Assembly: GCA_040285825.1 (NCBI GenBank)
Contig: JAUPSS010000006.1
Coordinates: 1,240,001-1,304,000, forward strand
Length of the DNA stretch: 64,000 nt
Direction of reading: 5' to 3'
Origin: Eukaryota sp. TZLM1-RC
Lineage: Eukaryota; Metamonada: BaSk clade
The notes beneath the pieces were generated by a model. The model saw only the letters and a list, made by a program, of their open reading frames with translations, did no database searches and had not been told where the DNA came from. Position numbers and translations under genes: made by a program. Of the stretch, positions 22,091-34,991 are shown one piece after another. Position 1 is the stretch's first letter. Each line of letters opens with the position of its first letter.

Positions 22091-23478
22091 CTTTTCCTTC
22101 TCGAAGATGCAAAAATAAAAACAAAATAATAATAATAATAAACACAAGTTGTATCATCAGTATTCATTCTTTCAATTTGTTTATTTCAATTGTGTAAGGT
22201 ACAAAATTTTGATGTCTTGTTTTAGAGATGTTTCATTTTTAGAATAGCTTAACGATATGCTCAGTTTGTTTTCTAATCATCATTGTGATACGACACTTTT
22301 CCTTCACAACATTCCTCGCCGTTAACCAATTATGTAAAAGGGATTTTGCATGACCATTATCAAGAGCAAAATACAATTCTATCCACATTTTGCTACCGCC
22401 AGGACAACTTCTTTTAAGATTCTTCAGCCTACTCATGTTGAAATCTAGAAAACTTGCAACACAAAAAAGAATGGAAAAGGAATTAATTTAGTATTCCTGG
22501 TTTAGAAATCTAAAGAAATAAATCATGAATGCATTGAATAAAACTTGTATTTACATGTACTCAATCCTTATCAAAAACACTTCCATCATAGACATCACCT
22601 TCTTCATCATTTCTTTCTGCGCTGGTCAGTTCTTGTGATCTACGGTTTCTCGATTGCATAAGGTTTGAGAATGAACATTCTGCGATGTTTAGCAAGTTAG
22701 ACAAAGAAGAAATGCGTGGAATGTTTGCTATATTTATAGCTTTTATGAAGAGAAATCATTATTTTGCTGTGGAGAAAATGGGCAAACTTAAATAAAAATA
22801 AATAAATTAAAATTCACTTATTGTTTCCGATAGCCGAACACATTGAATAGTTGAATGTTAATATGGGGATATGGTGAAAACCAATAAAAGGTCAGTTGTT
22901 GTCATTACTTCACTTGAATTATTAGGTATAAGGGTGATTGAAAGCAAATCACCTTGAAATATGGCGGAATTGGTTTTTATTACCTAGCAGTGTTAAATTT
23001 TATATTCAAGGATGATCAATAACAAGAACATAATGAATGCGTAATTCAGGGGCCATGACTTCATCATTGGGATGGTTGTCTTTCAATACTTCCAATCCTC
23101 TTTGTTGCCTGTGATGTTGAAGTGAATGATGGCCTTTGAAAAGATGTTTGCATGTCCCCAGAGTATTCGCAATTGAGTTCATAAATAAAGGTGCTGGCAA
23201 TATTTTCTTGTAAATTAGAGACATATTGTAGAATAGTTTTACTAAATCGGATTGAATTGAGTGATGAACAACAATAGGTTAGTACATCAATTAAAGACAA
23301 AATCAGTTACAGTTCATACTGTTGTTGATTTTGCAACTAAAATCAGTCTAAGTGAGTCTGAGTGATTTCTGTTAGTAGCGCTCAAAGTGATTTCTGTCCA
23401 AAGTTAGTGTTGTTTCAGTTTTTTGCAACTCACCACATTTCTATTATTCATTTTATTCCAAATCTACAACTATCAACT
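22091..23478. other. mostly non-coding; one small ORF
   Basis: Includes an (AAT)n run at about 22125-22141. A 65-codon ATG ORF on the complement (22239-22436, MSRLKNLKRSCPGGSKMW...) has a normal start but no recognisable family, so I do not call it a gene. Nothing else seen before the SGT1 start. Confidence 0.35.
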
Positions 23479-24558
23479 ATGAGTTCTTCCAAAGCAGACG
23501 GTCTCTTTGTTGATGAAGATTACACCGGTGCTATTGATGCATATACCAACGACATCAACTCATCAGGTCCTTCGTCAACACTGCTGTCTCGTAGAGCTGC
23601 AGCCTACATTAAACTTGGTAATTTCGAAAGCGCTTTAAATGACTGCGACTCTTCTCTTCAACTTAACTCCACTATCGCAATCACTCATTATCGCAAAGGA
23701 ATCGCCCTCTTCATGCTTCAAAAACACACGGATGCCTTTCATTCTTTTGTCAAGGCTGAAGAACTCTCATGTATTGCAAACGTCTCTTCCTGGAAGCGAC
23801 GTTGTAAAGCTTACGTTAAAGACCTTGTCGAACAAAAACCCCAACCCGATCAATCGAAGACTCAACCAATCCCACAACCCACTAAAGCCGATCGATCGGA
23901 ACCTCCAAAAGCTGTATGTTTTGTTGCTGACTTAACTTACTCCAGCCCACCACATCAGATAAACCTACTCAACCCCCTAAAATACGTCATGAGTGGCTTC
24001 AAACTTCCCAAATGGTAACAATAGAAATCTTTGCCCCTAAAATCAACAAGGATTCAGTCAAGGTTGAAGCGACTCCCAACACTGCTGAAATAACTTTTCC
24101 TCTACCGTCAGGTTCAGATTACATGCTTGATTTGGAGCTTTATGGTTTGTTGTCTTTTCCTCATTTTACTCACCATAGGCTCTATCGACCCCTCGTCAGT
24201 AGAAGTACGTACAACACCCCGTAAAGTGGAGATTGTGATGAGGAAGGACCCCCAAATGAGATGGAAAACTCTGGAGAAGGGAGAGCAAGTGGAAACATTG
24301 GACCCGAAACTCTATCCATCATCTAAAGGAGCAAAGAATTGGACGAAGATTGCCAAGGAAGAAGCAGAAAAATACGCTGAGGAAGACAAGAAGAGTGAAG
24401 ACTTTTTATCGCAAATCTTTTCTCAAGGCGACCCTGATACTCAAAGGGCAATGCAAAAGAGTTTCTTGGAAAGCGGTGGAACAGTTCTTTCCACTAATTG
24501 GAGCGAAGTAGGTAAGGAAAAGGTAGAACCTTATAAGAGCAAATATGATGATGAGTGA
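23479..24558 (+). CDS. SGT1: SGT1 co-chaperone (TPR-CS-SGS)
   Basis: Three exons, 23479-23913, 23946-24144 and 24179-24558, give 337 residues; introns are 32 and 34 bp. SGT1 bridges HSP90 with SKP1/SCF ligases, kinetochore proteins and LRR receptors. Seen: TPR units at residues about 1-115 (ADGLFVDEDYTGAIDAYT, AAYIKLGNFESALNDCDSSL, YRKGIALFMLQKHTDAFHSF); a Pro-rich linker 120-156; the CS domain from about 158 (IRHEWLQT) to 235 (RKVEIVMRK); and the SGS domain to the end with the hallmark TQRAMQKSFLESGGTVLSTN. ATG 23479 fits the TPR start; the frame is open further upstream but without similarity. Without the introns the CS domain would be cut by stops, so both are secure. An F3 retrotransposon begins about 27 bp after the stop. 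Confidence 0.95.
23914..23945 (+). other. 32-bp intron of SGT1
   Basis: GTATGT donor, CTTAAC-like branch, TCCAG acceptor. Removal joins ...EPPKA to PTTSDKPTQPPKIRHEW in frame. Confidence 0.85.
24145..24178 (+). other. 34-bp intron of SGT1
   Basis: GTTTGT donor, CATAG acceptor, inside a glycine codon; removal joins ELYG to SIDPSSVEV of the CS domain. Confidence 0.9.
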
Positions 24559-24574
24559 GGTTTATAAATAAATT

Positions 24575-24585
24575 AGTAATATAGT
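24575..24585. repeat. target-site duplication, left (AGTAATATAGT)
   Basis: Repeated at 27857-27867 around the F3 element; the last T merges with the T-run. Confidence 0.85.
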
Positions 24586-27500
24586 TTTTTTTTAAAAACT
24601 GGAATATTTATTGAGATAAAAATAACCATCTAGAATTCAATATCCTCCAAACAAGCGTCACTATTACTGAACCTACTCACAGCATTACGTTCATATTCTA
24701 CACCAATAGCTAAAAGTGCCTTTGAAATCATTGTTGGAATGGACTTGAAAATGCAAAAAAACAATTCTATTTAACCAGAAAGTGGAGTTCATTGTTTTAC
24801 CAGACCTATTCAGTAACACTTTTTTAAAATTTTCCAAAAAGTGCAAGCCTGAAGGACCAATATTGCCAAAAAGAGAAATAGCAAACGGCACAAACTGATA
24901 TTTCACATGTTCCACTCTACCTAACTGTGCCAAAGGTTCTTCATATTTTTTTATCTTCTTTTTTTCGGCGTTAGATAACGGCGAGTCAGCGGAATACACT
25001 AAACGAGCAGCAGAATTTTTGCAAACATCCACGGAGACAACGTCTACAACATTGAGAACACCATCGATCCCTGGAGCTACTAAATCTGCCCTTCTTTTAC
25101 CAAAGGAATCATCAGTTTGATCTGAAGACAGCTTACGTACTAGTGGCTCAATAAATGCCTCTATATTGAAACTTTTGCACATGGCATATAATTGATCACG
25201 AACTGAGTCATGAACAAGTGAGCGATAAGTTATGAAATACTTACAGTTTAAAATATGGGAAAGCGTAACACCACTCTTGCAGCGACAAATTAAATCATTT
25301 GGCAATGAACAAGGCCATAGAAAACATCTCAATCTCATTGCAGTGGTCCATTGGTGATCATTAAGTAGAAGGCCGTAAATGATGGGAATTTGGGAGATTA
25401 AGCAACTTGAGCAACTGTCTTCAAGATCAATCAAAAAGTTTGCAAAAACGGGATTTTTTGCCTTAGCCAAGCTAAGACGTACAATATAATCCAAGTTTTC
25501 TAAAACTTTCAAAATTTTTTTCTGCAATTTTGCAAAAGTCAATGGTAAGGAGAGCAAGCTTCTTGAAGGAAGTTCCACAATATCAGAGGGGAAACATTTA
25601 GCCCAAATATTGGGTGAAAGAGTTTCAATTTCCTGTTGCAAAGAAATAAGATAGGAGCTGCCACAATTTTCAATGAGATGAATTTTTTCAGGAAAACGAT
25701 TCACAAATTCATAAATAAAATTCTTTCCACCTCCAATAAAGGCAGCTTTACAAAGGTAGCTTGACTTATGAAAATCAACACCACCAAAATTTGTACCACA
25801 AAAATGTGGCTTCGTAACTGAGATGCATCAATTTCCAATAATTTTGCTAAAAAATTAGTTCTTTGTTCATTAAAAATGCGGCAGAACTCCAAGGAAATTG
25901 ATGGTGATGTTGATCTCAAAATATGAGTAAATTTTCCAGAATAACAGATTTTGAGGAAAAGAATTTCAAATGTTTCTCAATATTTAAATTTTCTATTGAT
26001 TCTAATTCATTTCCAAATTGAGTCAACAGGGTCGAAAGTTGGCTTTTCACTTCATCAATATTTCCGAGATAACAACCCAAAAAACGAAAACCAGACTGAT
26101 CATAATTGATAAAGGGGACATTGACATCATTAATGAAAAAAATCAATTGGTTCATGACCAATAATCAAACATTTGGAGATATTCAATGAGAGACCAATAT
26201 CTTCATAACGCTGTTGAATAAAAGTTGCTATTTGTTTCAGAATTGTAATAGGAGCAATTACAGAAATGTCATCCATATATGCTACAATATCTATTTCTGG
26301 GAATTTTTCTTTCAATTCGCACATTAATGGATGAATTGCCAGACAAAAGAAAAAAGGACCAAGTGGATCACCTTGTTTAACACCTGAAGACGAAAGCAGG
26401 TCAAAATTTTCATAGACCAATGTGGATGATTTTCCATAAAATGAATAGAAAAAAGGCTCAACTTCAGGAAAATGTTTTTGCAGCAAAGGTAAAATGGAAG
26501 AACGAGATACAGAATTGAAAGCATTCTTAAAATCCAAATTGAAGATGTAATTAGAATCACTAGAATTAAAAAACACATCCGACGAAAGAGCAGCAGAAGA
26601 AGCACCATCAATTGTCTTGATTCCAAATTGAAACGGACTGAAAAATTCCTTGGCTTTTTTTCCAATTCTATTGAAAACAAGAGACGCAAGAATTCTTGAA
26701 AAAGATTCTCCAATTGCAATTGGACGGATTTTGGATTGACTTTTTTTAAGGGCAATTAAGCGAGCACTGGTCATCTCAAAAGGGACTTTAATTTTTAACG
26801 TAAGAAGATTGTTGAAAAAAAGAACAAGATCGTCAGCAATTTCAGGACACTGTCCAACAGCTGATTTGATCATGTCAAAATTCAACAAAGATGGCCCAGG
26901 AGCTTTTCCAGTAGGCATTTGCTGAATCAGTTTCAATACCTCAGAAGCATTGACAGGATTTTTGCAGCCAATAATCAACTGAATCTGGTTTAGTACAATG
27001 AAAATTTTCTTCTGGATGAAGATGATTCAATTGGAACAATGTGCTTTCATTACATTCAGCTAAATCAGAAGAAAATAAACATTGTTTTGCAGATCCAAAG
27101 CGTCCTTTTAAAGCTAATTTTCTCACTAATTTTTCTTTCGAAAAAACATTTTTTTTAAAATTTGATTTTTTCGATAAAAGTTTTTTATCTTTTTTCAGAA
27201 AAAATTTCCAAATAGGCGTAACATCCCATAATCCTTTACGGAGATTTTCAGTAAAGGCACGAAGAACAACAGCAAAAGGTATCGAAGCCAACGGACTAAG
27301 CTGAGCAGGAACACGAATGGGACAACGTAGCTGATCAGCAGCAACACAAGAATCACAAAAAAGTAAAGGTCGACCGGAATCATTGACAGCAACAAGCTTT
27401 CGACAAAAAACACATTTTTTTTCATCCTTTTGATCTTCTTTGATAGGAGTGTTATCGGGAATCTCACTTAAAAATTCATTTTTAGGATTGTGTGATAACG

Positions 27501-27856
27501 AAAAATTTAAATCAGCAATTGCAGCACGAGCATTCAGTTTTTCCTTTTGAATAAGCGGACAAGTTGCAATGTTATGTCCGGATTTTCGACATTTACTACA
27601 TTTGCGGCGGGGTTTAGAAAAATTTTCATTTAAATTTTTTTCCAATGATTTTCTAGCATGGAGTGACAGGTGGGGAGAATGAGAACGATTGGTGGTTGAG
27701 GAGGTTGGTTTGTCAAGATCACGTTCGGTACTTTTTGCAGTCCAGTCAGTATCATGGAGAGTGTCTGACATTAAGACTGGAGCAATTCAATCGAACCGAC
27801 AATAGGACGTCAAGTTAAGAAAAAGGAGGAAGTTGAAAGTGAGTGAGAAAAAAAAA
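24586..27856 (-). mobile_element. full-length F3 non-LTR retrotransposon (reference copy)
   Basis: About 3.27 kb with target-site duplications on both sides: 85-bp 5' leader, ATG at 27771, one long coding region to TAG at 24630-24632, a 3' UTR of about 45 bp and an A-run. Protein of roughly 1045 residues: CCHC knuckle CSKCRKSGHNIATC (residues 58-71), a second Cys cluster C120-x2-C-x15-C-x2-C142, a basic region, RT (PIAIGE, NLDFKNAFNSV, GVKQGDPLGP, YMDD), CRC...H...C and the endonuclease RRADLVAPG...VVDVVSVD. It lacks an AP-type endonuclease, which places it with R2/NeSL/CRE-like elements. Frameshifts at about 24755, 25803, 25950, 26140 and 26960 make it inactive. It sits in the 3' flank of SGT1, in the opposite orientation. 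Confidence 0.93.
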
Positions 27857-27867
27857 GTAATATAGTA
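27857..27867. repeat. target-site duplication, right (AGTAATATAGT)
   Basis: Partner of 24575-24585 at the 5' end of the full-length F3 copy. Confidence 0.85.
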
Positions 27868-29597
27868 GTAGTTGTAAGTTTTATGGTAAATCTTTAGAAG
27901 ATATTTTAGTGAGATCATCTCCTAGCAATTGAAATTTCACCAACAGTAATTTGAAAATGATCATGTTAGTATTGAAGTATGGTTCACAACCTGAATACTA
28001 CTACATTTTGGATTTTACTCTTATCCGTTTTCATATTACAATTGTCCATCTATTAAGTACAAATGTCAGATCTTTTGAGGTTGGCATTGTTTTTTTTGCG
28101 AATTGGCATCCACGAACTGTTAGAAATTGACATATTGATTAAGTATTTCTTGGTCGAATAGTAATTTTTTTAGATCAAATTTGTCAATAGAAACTCTAAC
28201 AATTAATTGCAAAAAATAGTTGGTGAAGAAATTAATTGTTTTATTTCAAATGATAATGTAAATAGCAGAAACATCAGGGGAATTACCTTGTGAAACATAC
28301 GTTTTCAAATATTTGATTGTTGTTTTGATGTAGACGGAAAACTATAGATTGAAAGCTAGGTTCTGTACATTTTGTGGATTGATGAGTAAAAAGACCAAAA
28401 AATTTCGTCAATGACCAGATAAAGGAAAGATTGCCATAAATTAGTTTTCTAAATTTAATTTTCCCTGCCGAAGAAACTGGAAAAAATCCTCAAAAATGAA
28501 GAAAACTATCAATGATGAACAAGGTGTCTCCTTTGTAGCAATTCTACCATTCCTTTGCATTCCAACTTTTCTGTTGTCATTCAATCCAGACTACGCAACT
28601 ATTCAGACTTACCTTCCCCTTTCCTAATTTATCAACACCTTTTTCATGTACAGTGTTTCACAAAATCTCACAACAGTCATGCAGGGAGAAATTTGCTGAA
28701 ACGCTTACGACTGTCCGTCATACTGAAAAGCTTCAAATAGATAATCATCATTATTGGCATGTTGACTACTCCATAGGTCTATCTGTTCTTGTCCATGGAA
28801 CAGAATTAGTACTAGTGTTTTCCTTTTCTTCTCACAAACATTATGTTCTTTTTCCTCCGAACCTGCAAAACTTTGGAGGGGTACGATGAGTGACCCACCA
28901 AAATTCAATCTCGATACACGCTTCAAACAGGTTTCCCAAATTCTCCATGGACAAACACTTGGTGGGATGATTTTTGATATATCAACCAACTAGTAGAACC
29001 ACTTGTTTGTAGCTTTGTACAGAATATCCCAGCCAAAAGATAAATTTATTGAAGTTGGTTTTAACTAATGCAATCAACTTCATTGACCGATGACCAAACA
29101 GATGCTCTTTCCAATGTCGAAGTTGAACTGATAAATTGCCATTTGGGTAATGCACGAAATTCCTGTTGCAATTTCGTCACGTGGATTTTATGACGTGTCC
29201 TACCTTATTGCTTCCGTCATCAATAGTAATTCGGTTTTCTTTCTTCATTTTTACATTTGATGACAAGCAACCCATGTTCCAAAGTTACTTGAAATTATCC
29301 GTTTTATGGAAATTGCGAATGAACAGTTAATAGGGTACCACAATGAATTTCCAATAGGCAAATGTAGACTGTCTCACGCCACAAGTGGTATTCATGAGCA
29401 TATTGATCTTCATTGTAGTCATATCTGTCAATTGCAATTTTATCTTTGTGTTCTGAAGGTTATGCTAAACGAAGTTATAGTAAATTATATTGTATGAGTA
29501 AATGTAGTTATTATATAATATGATAGTATAACTATTGTAAAATTAAACTTGTAAACAAATAGAAAAAGACATATAGGATCACTCATAATTAGCATCT
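27868..29597. other. no gene recognised
   Basis: About 1.7 kb. The first part is probably the displaced SGT1 3' flank. A 35-codon ATG ORF at about 28884-28991 (+, MSDPPKFNLDTRFKQV...) has gene-like composition but is too short to call. The rest shows nothing. Confidence 0.35.
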
Positions 29598-31240
29598 TTT
29601 TTTTACAAAATTTTAATTTTACTCAAAACCTATAAATCAACATCTAAAAAATCCATCTCTCCCAGAACAAAAACACTAGATGCAACTCTCTCATAGTGAG
29701 ATCCAAGAGAAAGCAAAGCATCAGAAACCATCTTCAACATCCCCTTAAAAATAGAAAACACAATTCTATTTTGCCAAAACAATCTGTTGAAATTTCTCCC
29801 AGTTCTTCTCTTTACAATCATTTCAAAATCATCCAAAAAACGTAAAGCAGTTGGTGCAAGTGAACCAAAAAAGGAAAATACAAATGGATACAAATTGTAT
29901 TTTGCATGCTGTAGACTGGCCAATTTGTACAAAGGTTCATTGTATTTTTTGAATTTAAAATTTTCAGCATTTGAAAGGGGATTATGAATTTCAGAATTAA
30001 CTAACGTTACATTTGAGGCATTACAAGGATCAACAGACATTACATCCAATAAAATGAAACTTCCATCTAATCCAGGTAATATAACATCACCTCTATTATT
30101 CTTATGAAAATCATCTTCAGCATCAAACAGATTTGACAACAGAGGTTCCAAGAAGGATTCAATTCTATGAGATTTACACATACAATATAACTGGTTCCTT
30201 ACAGCATCATGAACCTTGCTTCTAAAAATAATAAAATGTTTACAATTTAACAAATGAGTAGTTGTAATTTCTCGAGAACATTTACAAATTAAATTATGAG
30301 GTAAATTATCAGGCCAGATAAAGGAACGAAATCTCATATTCAGAGTCTAAGCAGAATCAGTTGAGAGAGTACCATAAACTTGGGGAATTGTTGTTACTAA
30401 GGCAGAAGAAGTACTGTCACACATATCTTGTAAAAGATTTGCAAAAGCGGGATTCTTTTTCTTGTCCAAGCCAAGTCTAACATCAAAATCCAAGCTTTCA
30501 AAAATCTTTGACAATTTTTGTTGAAGCTTTTTACAGCAAAACTGTAAATTAAAAAGAGATCGGTTTGGAATTTCTTGAATTGATTGAGGAAAACATTTGG
30601 TCCAAATTTGTGGCGGCAATTTTTCAAGTTCACAAGATAACTCATACAAATAGGGACTGCAATTGGGGACTAACAGATGAGAATCATCAGGAAATCTACG
30701 AGAAAATTCATAAATAAAATTTTTGCCACCACCCAAGAATGCTGATTGACACAAAATTGAAGATTTAGTAAATCCAATACCACCCCAATTTGCTGAAGAA
30801 AATAAGTGACTTTTCAACATTCCTGGTTCTACATCCAATAAATCAGCAGAAAATTCTGTTCTCAATGAATTAAAAGAACGACAAAAATCTAATGCTATGG
30901 AAGGAGCACAAGATCTCAAAATGTGGGTTATTCTCCCAGTGTAGCAAATTTTAAGCATGAAAAATTTAATATGTTTTTCTATATCTAAAGAAGAAATTGA
31001 ATCAAGTTCAATTTTCATTTTTTCCAAAATAACTTGTAATTCATTCTGAATTTGAGGCACGTTTCCTAACCAACAACCAAGGAACTTAAAAGCATCACTA
31101 CTATAATTAGTAAAAGGGACAATAGAATCGTTTATCACGAGATCTTGAGCAGAAGATCCAATCAGAAGGCATTTGCTGGCATTAAGATGAAGCCCAATAT
31201 TTTCATATGAATCGGCAATTTCTTGAGCAACCAATTCTAG
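29598..31240 (-). mobile_element. F1 non-LTR retrotransposon, 5'-truncated
   Basis: Minus-strand copy, highly similar to 1010-2640. Open from about 31240 to the TAG at 29630 except for one nonsense codon: TAG at about 30345-30347 replaces the Trp of DSAWTLNMR. Truncated 5' of LLELVAQEIADSYENIG, so the RT core and YMDD are missing. Zinc motif CKCSREITTTHLLNC and endonuclease RGDVILPG...LLDVMSVD are intact. Ends in an A-run (T-run at about 29600). Confidence 0.9.
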
Positions 31241-31721
31241 TAATTCCTCAAGTGAGATATTTTGTTCAATAAGTACTGTGCAAATACTGTAATAAATATG
31301 AATATAATATACTATAATAATAATAAATATATTGTGCAACCTTGCCAATCCAAATGTCTTTAATATAAAGTCTTGGATCATTTGTTTTAAGCAAATTTAT
31401 TGAACTTAATCAATGAACCTGTGTCGTCTAGTATGGGAAATATGTGGTTTTGAATGCTCAATACAAAAGGACTGATCAGAAAATCGAATGTACGACCACT
31501 TTCTTTGAGAAGATTTCCTGAATCATTTAAAAAATTGAGATCTAAAAAAATGGCCGTGTTCTTCCTGATGCCCAAGAAGCAAAAATCTTGTTCAGTTCTT
31601 CAACTGCTTATTCTTCCTCCTGTAAGGTTTTAACTGCACTATTTTCGGTCTTTCGTTTCCTTTTTCAATGGTCACATCATCCTGAAGCAGATGAATCGAA
31701 TTTCATTGAGTACTGTTATCT
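31241..31721. other. no gene recognised
   Basis: AT-rich, with short ATA/AATA runs near 31300-31330. No coding signal. Confidence 0.4.
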
Positions 31722-32290
31722 CTTTGACCATTTTTTGGAAATCATTCAAAAAAGTTTCTGCTTCATCTGATAATCTTCCATTTATCGAAAATAGGAAAGC
31801 AATAAAAACCAGCTGTGTATTTCTATCAACATTAGCCTCCTCAGTATCTGTATCATATTTTCTATGTCTTTCTTTTGCTTTAAAATCAAGAACACTTACA
31901 GGACCATGTTTTCCTCTGTGAACAACAGTATCATTTGCATCATTACATGAGACAAAGTCAAAAGTAGCTTCAGAATTATCAATCCAATCACAGTATACAG
32001 CAACTTTATCTCCGGAACCAAAGTAATTCTGAGAACGTGTTTGCTTTAGCAGAGGCTCTTTGTTACACGATATGCTTACAGTTTGTGCTATATTGAAAAG
32101 AGTGTCTCTAACAGGATCATGTAATGAAGAACGATAAGTTATCAATTTAGAACAATTCAGAGCATGGCGCAAAGTGAGTTGAGGTGAATTCGAACAAATA
32201 CATTTTTCTTTTGATAATAGTTGATGAATGGGGATATTCAAATATAATCTCATTTTTATTACAAATGCATCATTAGTGACACACAATATA
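31722..32290 (-). mobile_element. F4 retrotransposon fragment
   Basis: Minus strand: NDAFVIKMRLYLNIPIHQLL, zinc motif CICSNSPQLTLRHALNC, an endonuclease region altered to KVAVYCDWIDNSEATFDFVSC, and FLNDFQKMVKE; cut at both ends. Its upstream end directly joins the 3' end of the next F4 copy (about 32290), so one is inserted against or next to the other. Confidence 0.82.
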
Positions 32291-33610
32291 ATTTATTGAA
32301 TTTGCACACTTGATTAAATTAAATCATAACTAATGGGACGACTATCATTAAACCAAGATTTCCTCTACAAAATCTTGATTTGCTTGCTGTCTAGCTAAAG
32401 CTTCTCTAATTCGATTGAAAAACCGCGGTAATCTATTAATAATGGCAAATTGAATCCGTGAACGCCATAAAAAAATATCAAATCTTTTCATTGTTTTTTC
32501 TTTCACCATTTTTTGGAAGTCATCCAAAAAAGTTTCTGCTTCAACTGATAATCTTCCATTTATCGAAAATGGGAAAGCAATAAAAACCAGCTGTGTATTT
32601 CTATTGACATTTGCATCTTCAATTTCTTTATCATATTTTCTGTGTTTTTCTTTTGCTTTAAAATCCAGAGCAGCCACAGGATTAAGTTTTCTTCTGTGAA
32701 CCAAAGTATCGTTTGCAACATTACATGAGACAAAGTCAACAATAGCTTCAGAATTATTAATCCAATCACAGTATACATCACCTCTATCATCAGAACCAAA
32801 ATTATTCAGAGAAAGTGTTTCCTTCAGCAGGGGCTCTTTGATACATACAATCCAAATCTTCGTGGTACAATTTTTACAAAAAGTGAAGAATCTGATGACT
32901 GGCATTCACAAACACCCTTTTCCAATAACAATGAGTGAAGATTTTGATTTAAAACAGCCGAGCTGCATATATATATTATAAAGATCAGTTTCATACATTC
33001 CAGTCAATCGTTTCTGTAATGTTCGAAGAGTGTATTTTAAATTTAATAGATTCTTTTCTGGAATATTGCAATACAATGATGGAAAGCATCGACTCCATTT
33101 TTCTACATCAATTCTTGAAATTTCTTCATTTAATGCAAAAACAGTGGAACTTTGCGTTATAAAAAATTTTCCCGATCTGCAAATATTTCGGAAAACTCAA
33201 AGATTGCGTTTTTGCATCCCCCAATAAAAACACACGAAGTCAGAATAGAAGCCCTCATCCAACTTAAACCGCCATAATGTGGACTAAGGTAAGCATGGTC
33301 TGGAATTTAGAACATTTTACATCCCAGAAATTGTGACAAAACATTTGCACCTAACTCATCAAACTTCTGAGCCAAAGGCCTAGTGGAAAGAGGATTTTTA
33401 GATCGAAATATATGATTGAAGTTGGAATTAAAACACAGTCTTATAATGGTAAATTTGATATGTCTCTGTACATCTATAGTCACCATTCGGTCAATTGTAT
33501 CGGAAATTGAGTTCAACTTTTTAAACATTTTTTTGGTAATGTCATCATTATTTCCTAAAAACGGACCCAAATGACGAATAGCATCAATTGAATATAATTC
33601 GGCTTGAGGT
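32291..33610 (-). mobile_element. F4 retrotransposon with internal deletion
   Basis: Minus strand. The 3' end (CAATAAAT tail, 32297) through the endonuclease RGDVYCDWINNSEAIVDFVSC is open. At about 32848 the sequence jumps from IKEPLL upstream, losing about 240 bp including the zinc motif, then continues to KFTIIRLCFNSNFNHIFRS and HLGPFLGNNDD near 33580. Frameshifts lie in between. The break at about 33610 is close to the matching break in the copy at 61595. Confidence 0.82.
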
Positions 33611-34130
33611 ATAATTATAATACAGTTTGAACAACATCATGATTTTGAAGCAAATTTGTAGTCCAAATGTTGATATTCCTTTGTGCTATTTTACAAAAAT
33701 CATAAGGTATTTCAATCTGTTCATGTTACTGCAGTGTTTTCAAAGTTGTTTTTGCAAATGGTTAATTTATCAACTTCCATTCAGGTATTAAAAACCCTTA
33801 AATAGAATTAGTTTTTTGTCAATTTAAACTTAAGTTTAAATTTAAGTGTTGTAGTTTAATAATGTAATTCAATTATGTCTGGAGGTTGAAACAATTTTTT
33901 CCTTATTGCTACATATAATTGTTGGGAAACTCTTTTGCGGAAATAATAAGCTGAGATGAGATGATGATGCAAGGGATTTGTATTTGATGTAGGAACGATC
34001 ATAGAAAATATTAAAACAATGAACAAATTGTTTATTTGTATCAGCTTGCCTTCTTTAATTTTTTTGCCTTATTTTTTTATGCTTATATCCTTCGTTGATT
34101 TGTGACCGTCTACAATATCAAGTTTTATCT
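33611..34130. other. no gene recognised
   Basis: AT-rich, no coding signal on either strand. Confidence 0.4.
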
Positions 34131-34991
34131 TCAGGAAAAAGCGTCCTTTACATCATTACAGGAGACAAAGTCATCATCATTTTCAGAATTGTTAGCTAAG
34201 GCTAACCTAACCCTCCTAATTTCGACAAGAGGATCAATCATCTGAACGGACACGAACGTGTTCAAATTAGGATCAGTGCTGGATTGACATTTAATGGAAC
34301 TAAAGGTGCAATCGACCATTGTGGAAAGTACATGTTGAGGAAGTGAACAGGTGGAGCAGCAAAGCAGCAACAATGCAACAAGAACGACATTGTGGGATGT
34401 ATCAATGGCAGACTTAGATGCTGAATAAATAAGAGCATTTTCAACTGTTCTGGAAACATGTGCCAAAAAACCTGTATGATTAGGGCAATAGTGTCCTATC
34501 CAAATGGGGCGAACAGACAGCGCAGTTTCATAAGTTAGCATATCATAAACATATTCACCAAGAGAAACAAAGAGTTCATTAGGCAAAATCTGTTGAGGGT
34601 ACAACTGAGGAGGTGTGACAAATATTGGAAGAAGTGTATTTTCTTGAGTTTCTAAGAGTGAATATAGTTTCAGCACAACTGGACGATATTCAGACTCTCT
34701 TGCTTTGGAATGTTGTAAATTTGACAAATTAGTGTGAGTTCCGGAATCAACAACCAATAGGTTTGCCCATGTTTTTAATCCGTCCTCCACACATAAATTT
34801 CTGGGAGCATGGCGTAGGAAGCCGTATAAATTCCAAGAATCATCATCGGAAAAGTAAAAATTGAAGTAAGAGTATTCTATCAAAGTCAATAGAAAAACCA
34901 CTCTTTCTACTGCCTTTGATAGAATACTCTTACATTTATTGTTTTGACTTTTGAAGGCATGCAGGGAGGATTCAAAAAGACTTAAATCCAT
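34131..34991 (-). pseudogene. relative of the 1135-residue protein, central part
   Basis: ATG ORF of 286 codons (MDLSLFESSLHAFK...). It lines up loosely with residues about 555-690 of the protein at 54969-58376: LRHAPRNLCVEDGLKTW against WDYPELHLSPDW, SLGEYVYDM against LGLELF, and VALLLLCCSTCSLPQHVLSTMVDCTFSS against FALLFLCSLSKDPTFN..KILCDAFASS. A closer copy of its middle (about 34490-34830) lies at 44070-44425. It lacks the N- and C-terminal thirds, and a 20-bp inverted repeat sits inside the first 45 codons, so I call it a fragment rather than a working gene. The family link is inference from my own reading. Confidence 0.45.
34866..34933. repeat. perfect 20-bp inverted repeat, 28-bp loop
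   Basis: Arms 34866-34885 (GTAAGAGTATTCTATCAAAG) and 34914-34933 are exact reverse complements. Confidence 0.95.

Noticed and set aside
22239-22436. 65-codon ORF MSRLKNLKRSCPGG... as a gene
   Set aside because: Has an ATG and stop but no recognised family or neighbour context; kept only as a note in the spacer.
22934-22954. Small hairpin GGTGATT...AATCACC
   Set aside because: 7-bp stem is expected by chance in a window of this size.
27041-27304. Plus-strand ORF inside the full-length F3 element
   Set aside because: Opposite strand of the element's basic N-terminal coding region; low-complexity Phe/Lys-rich.
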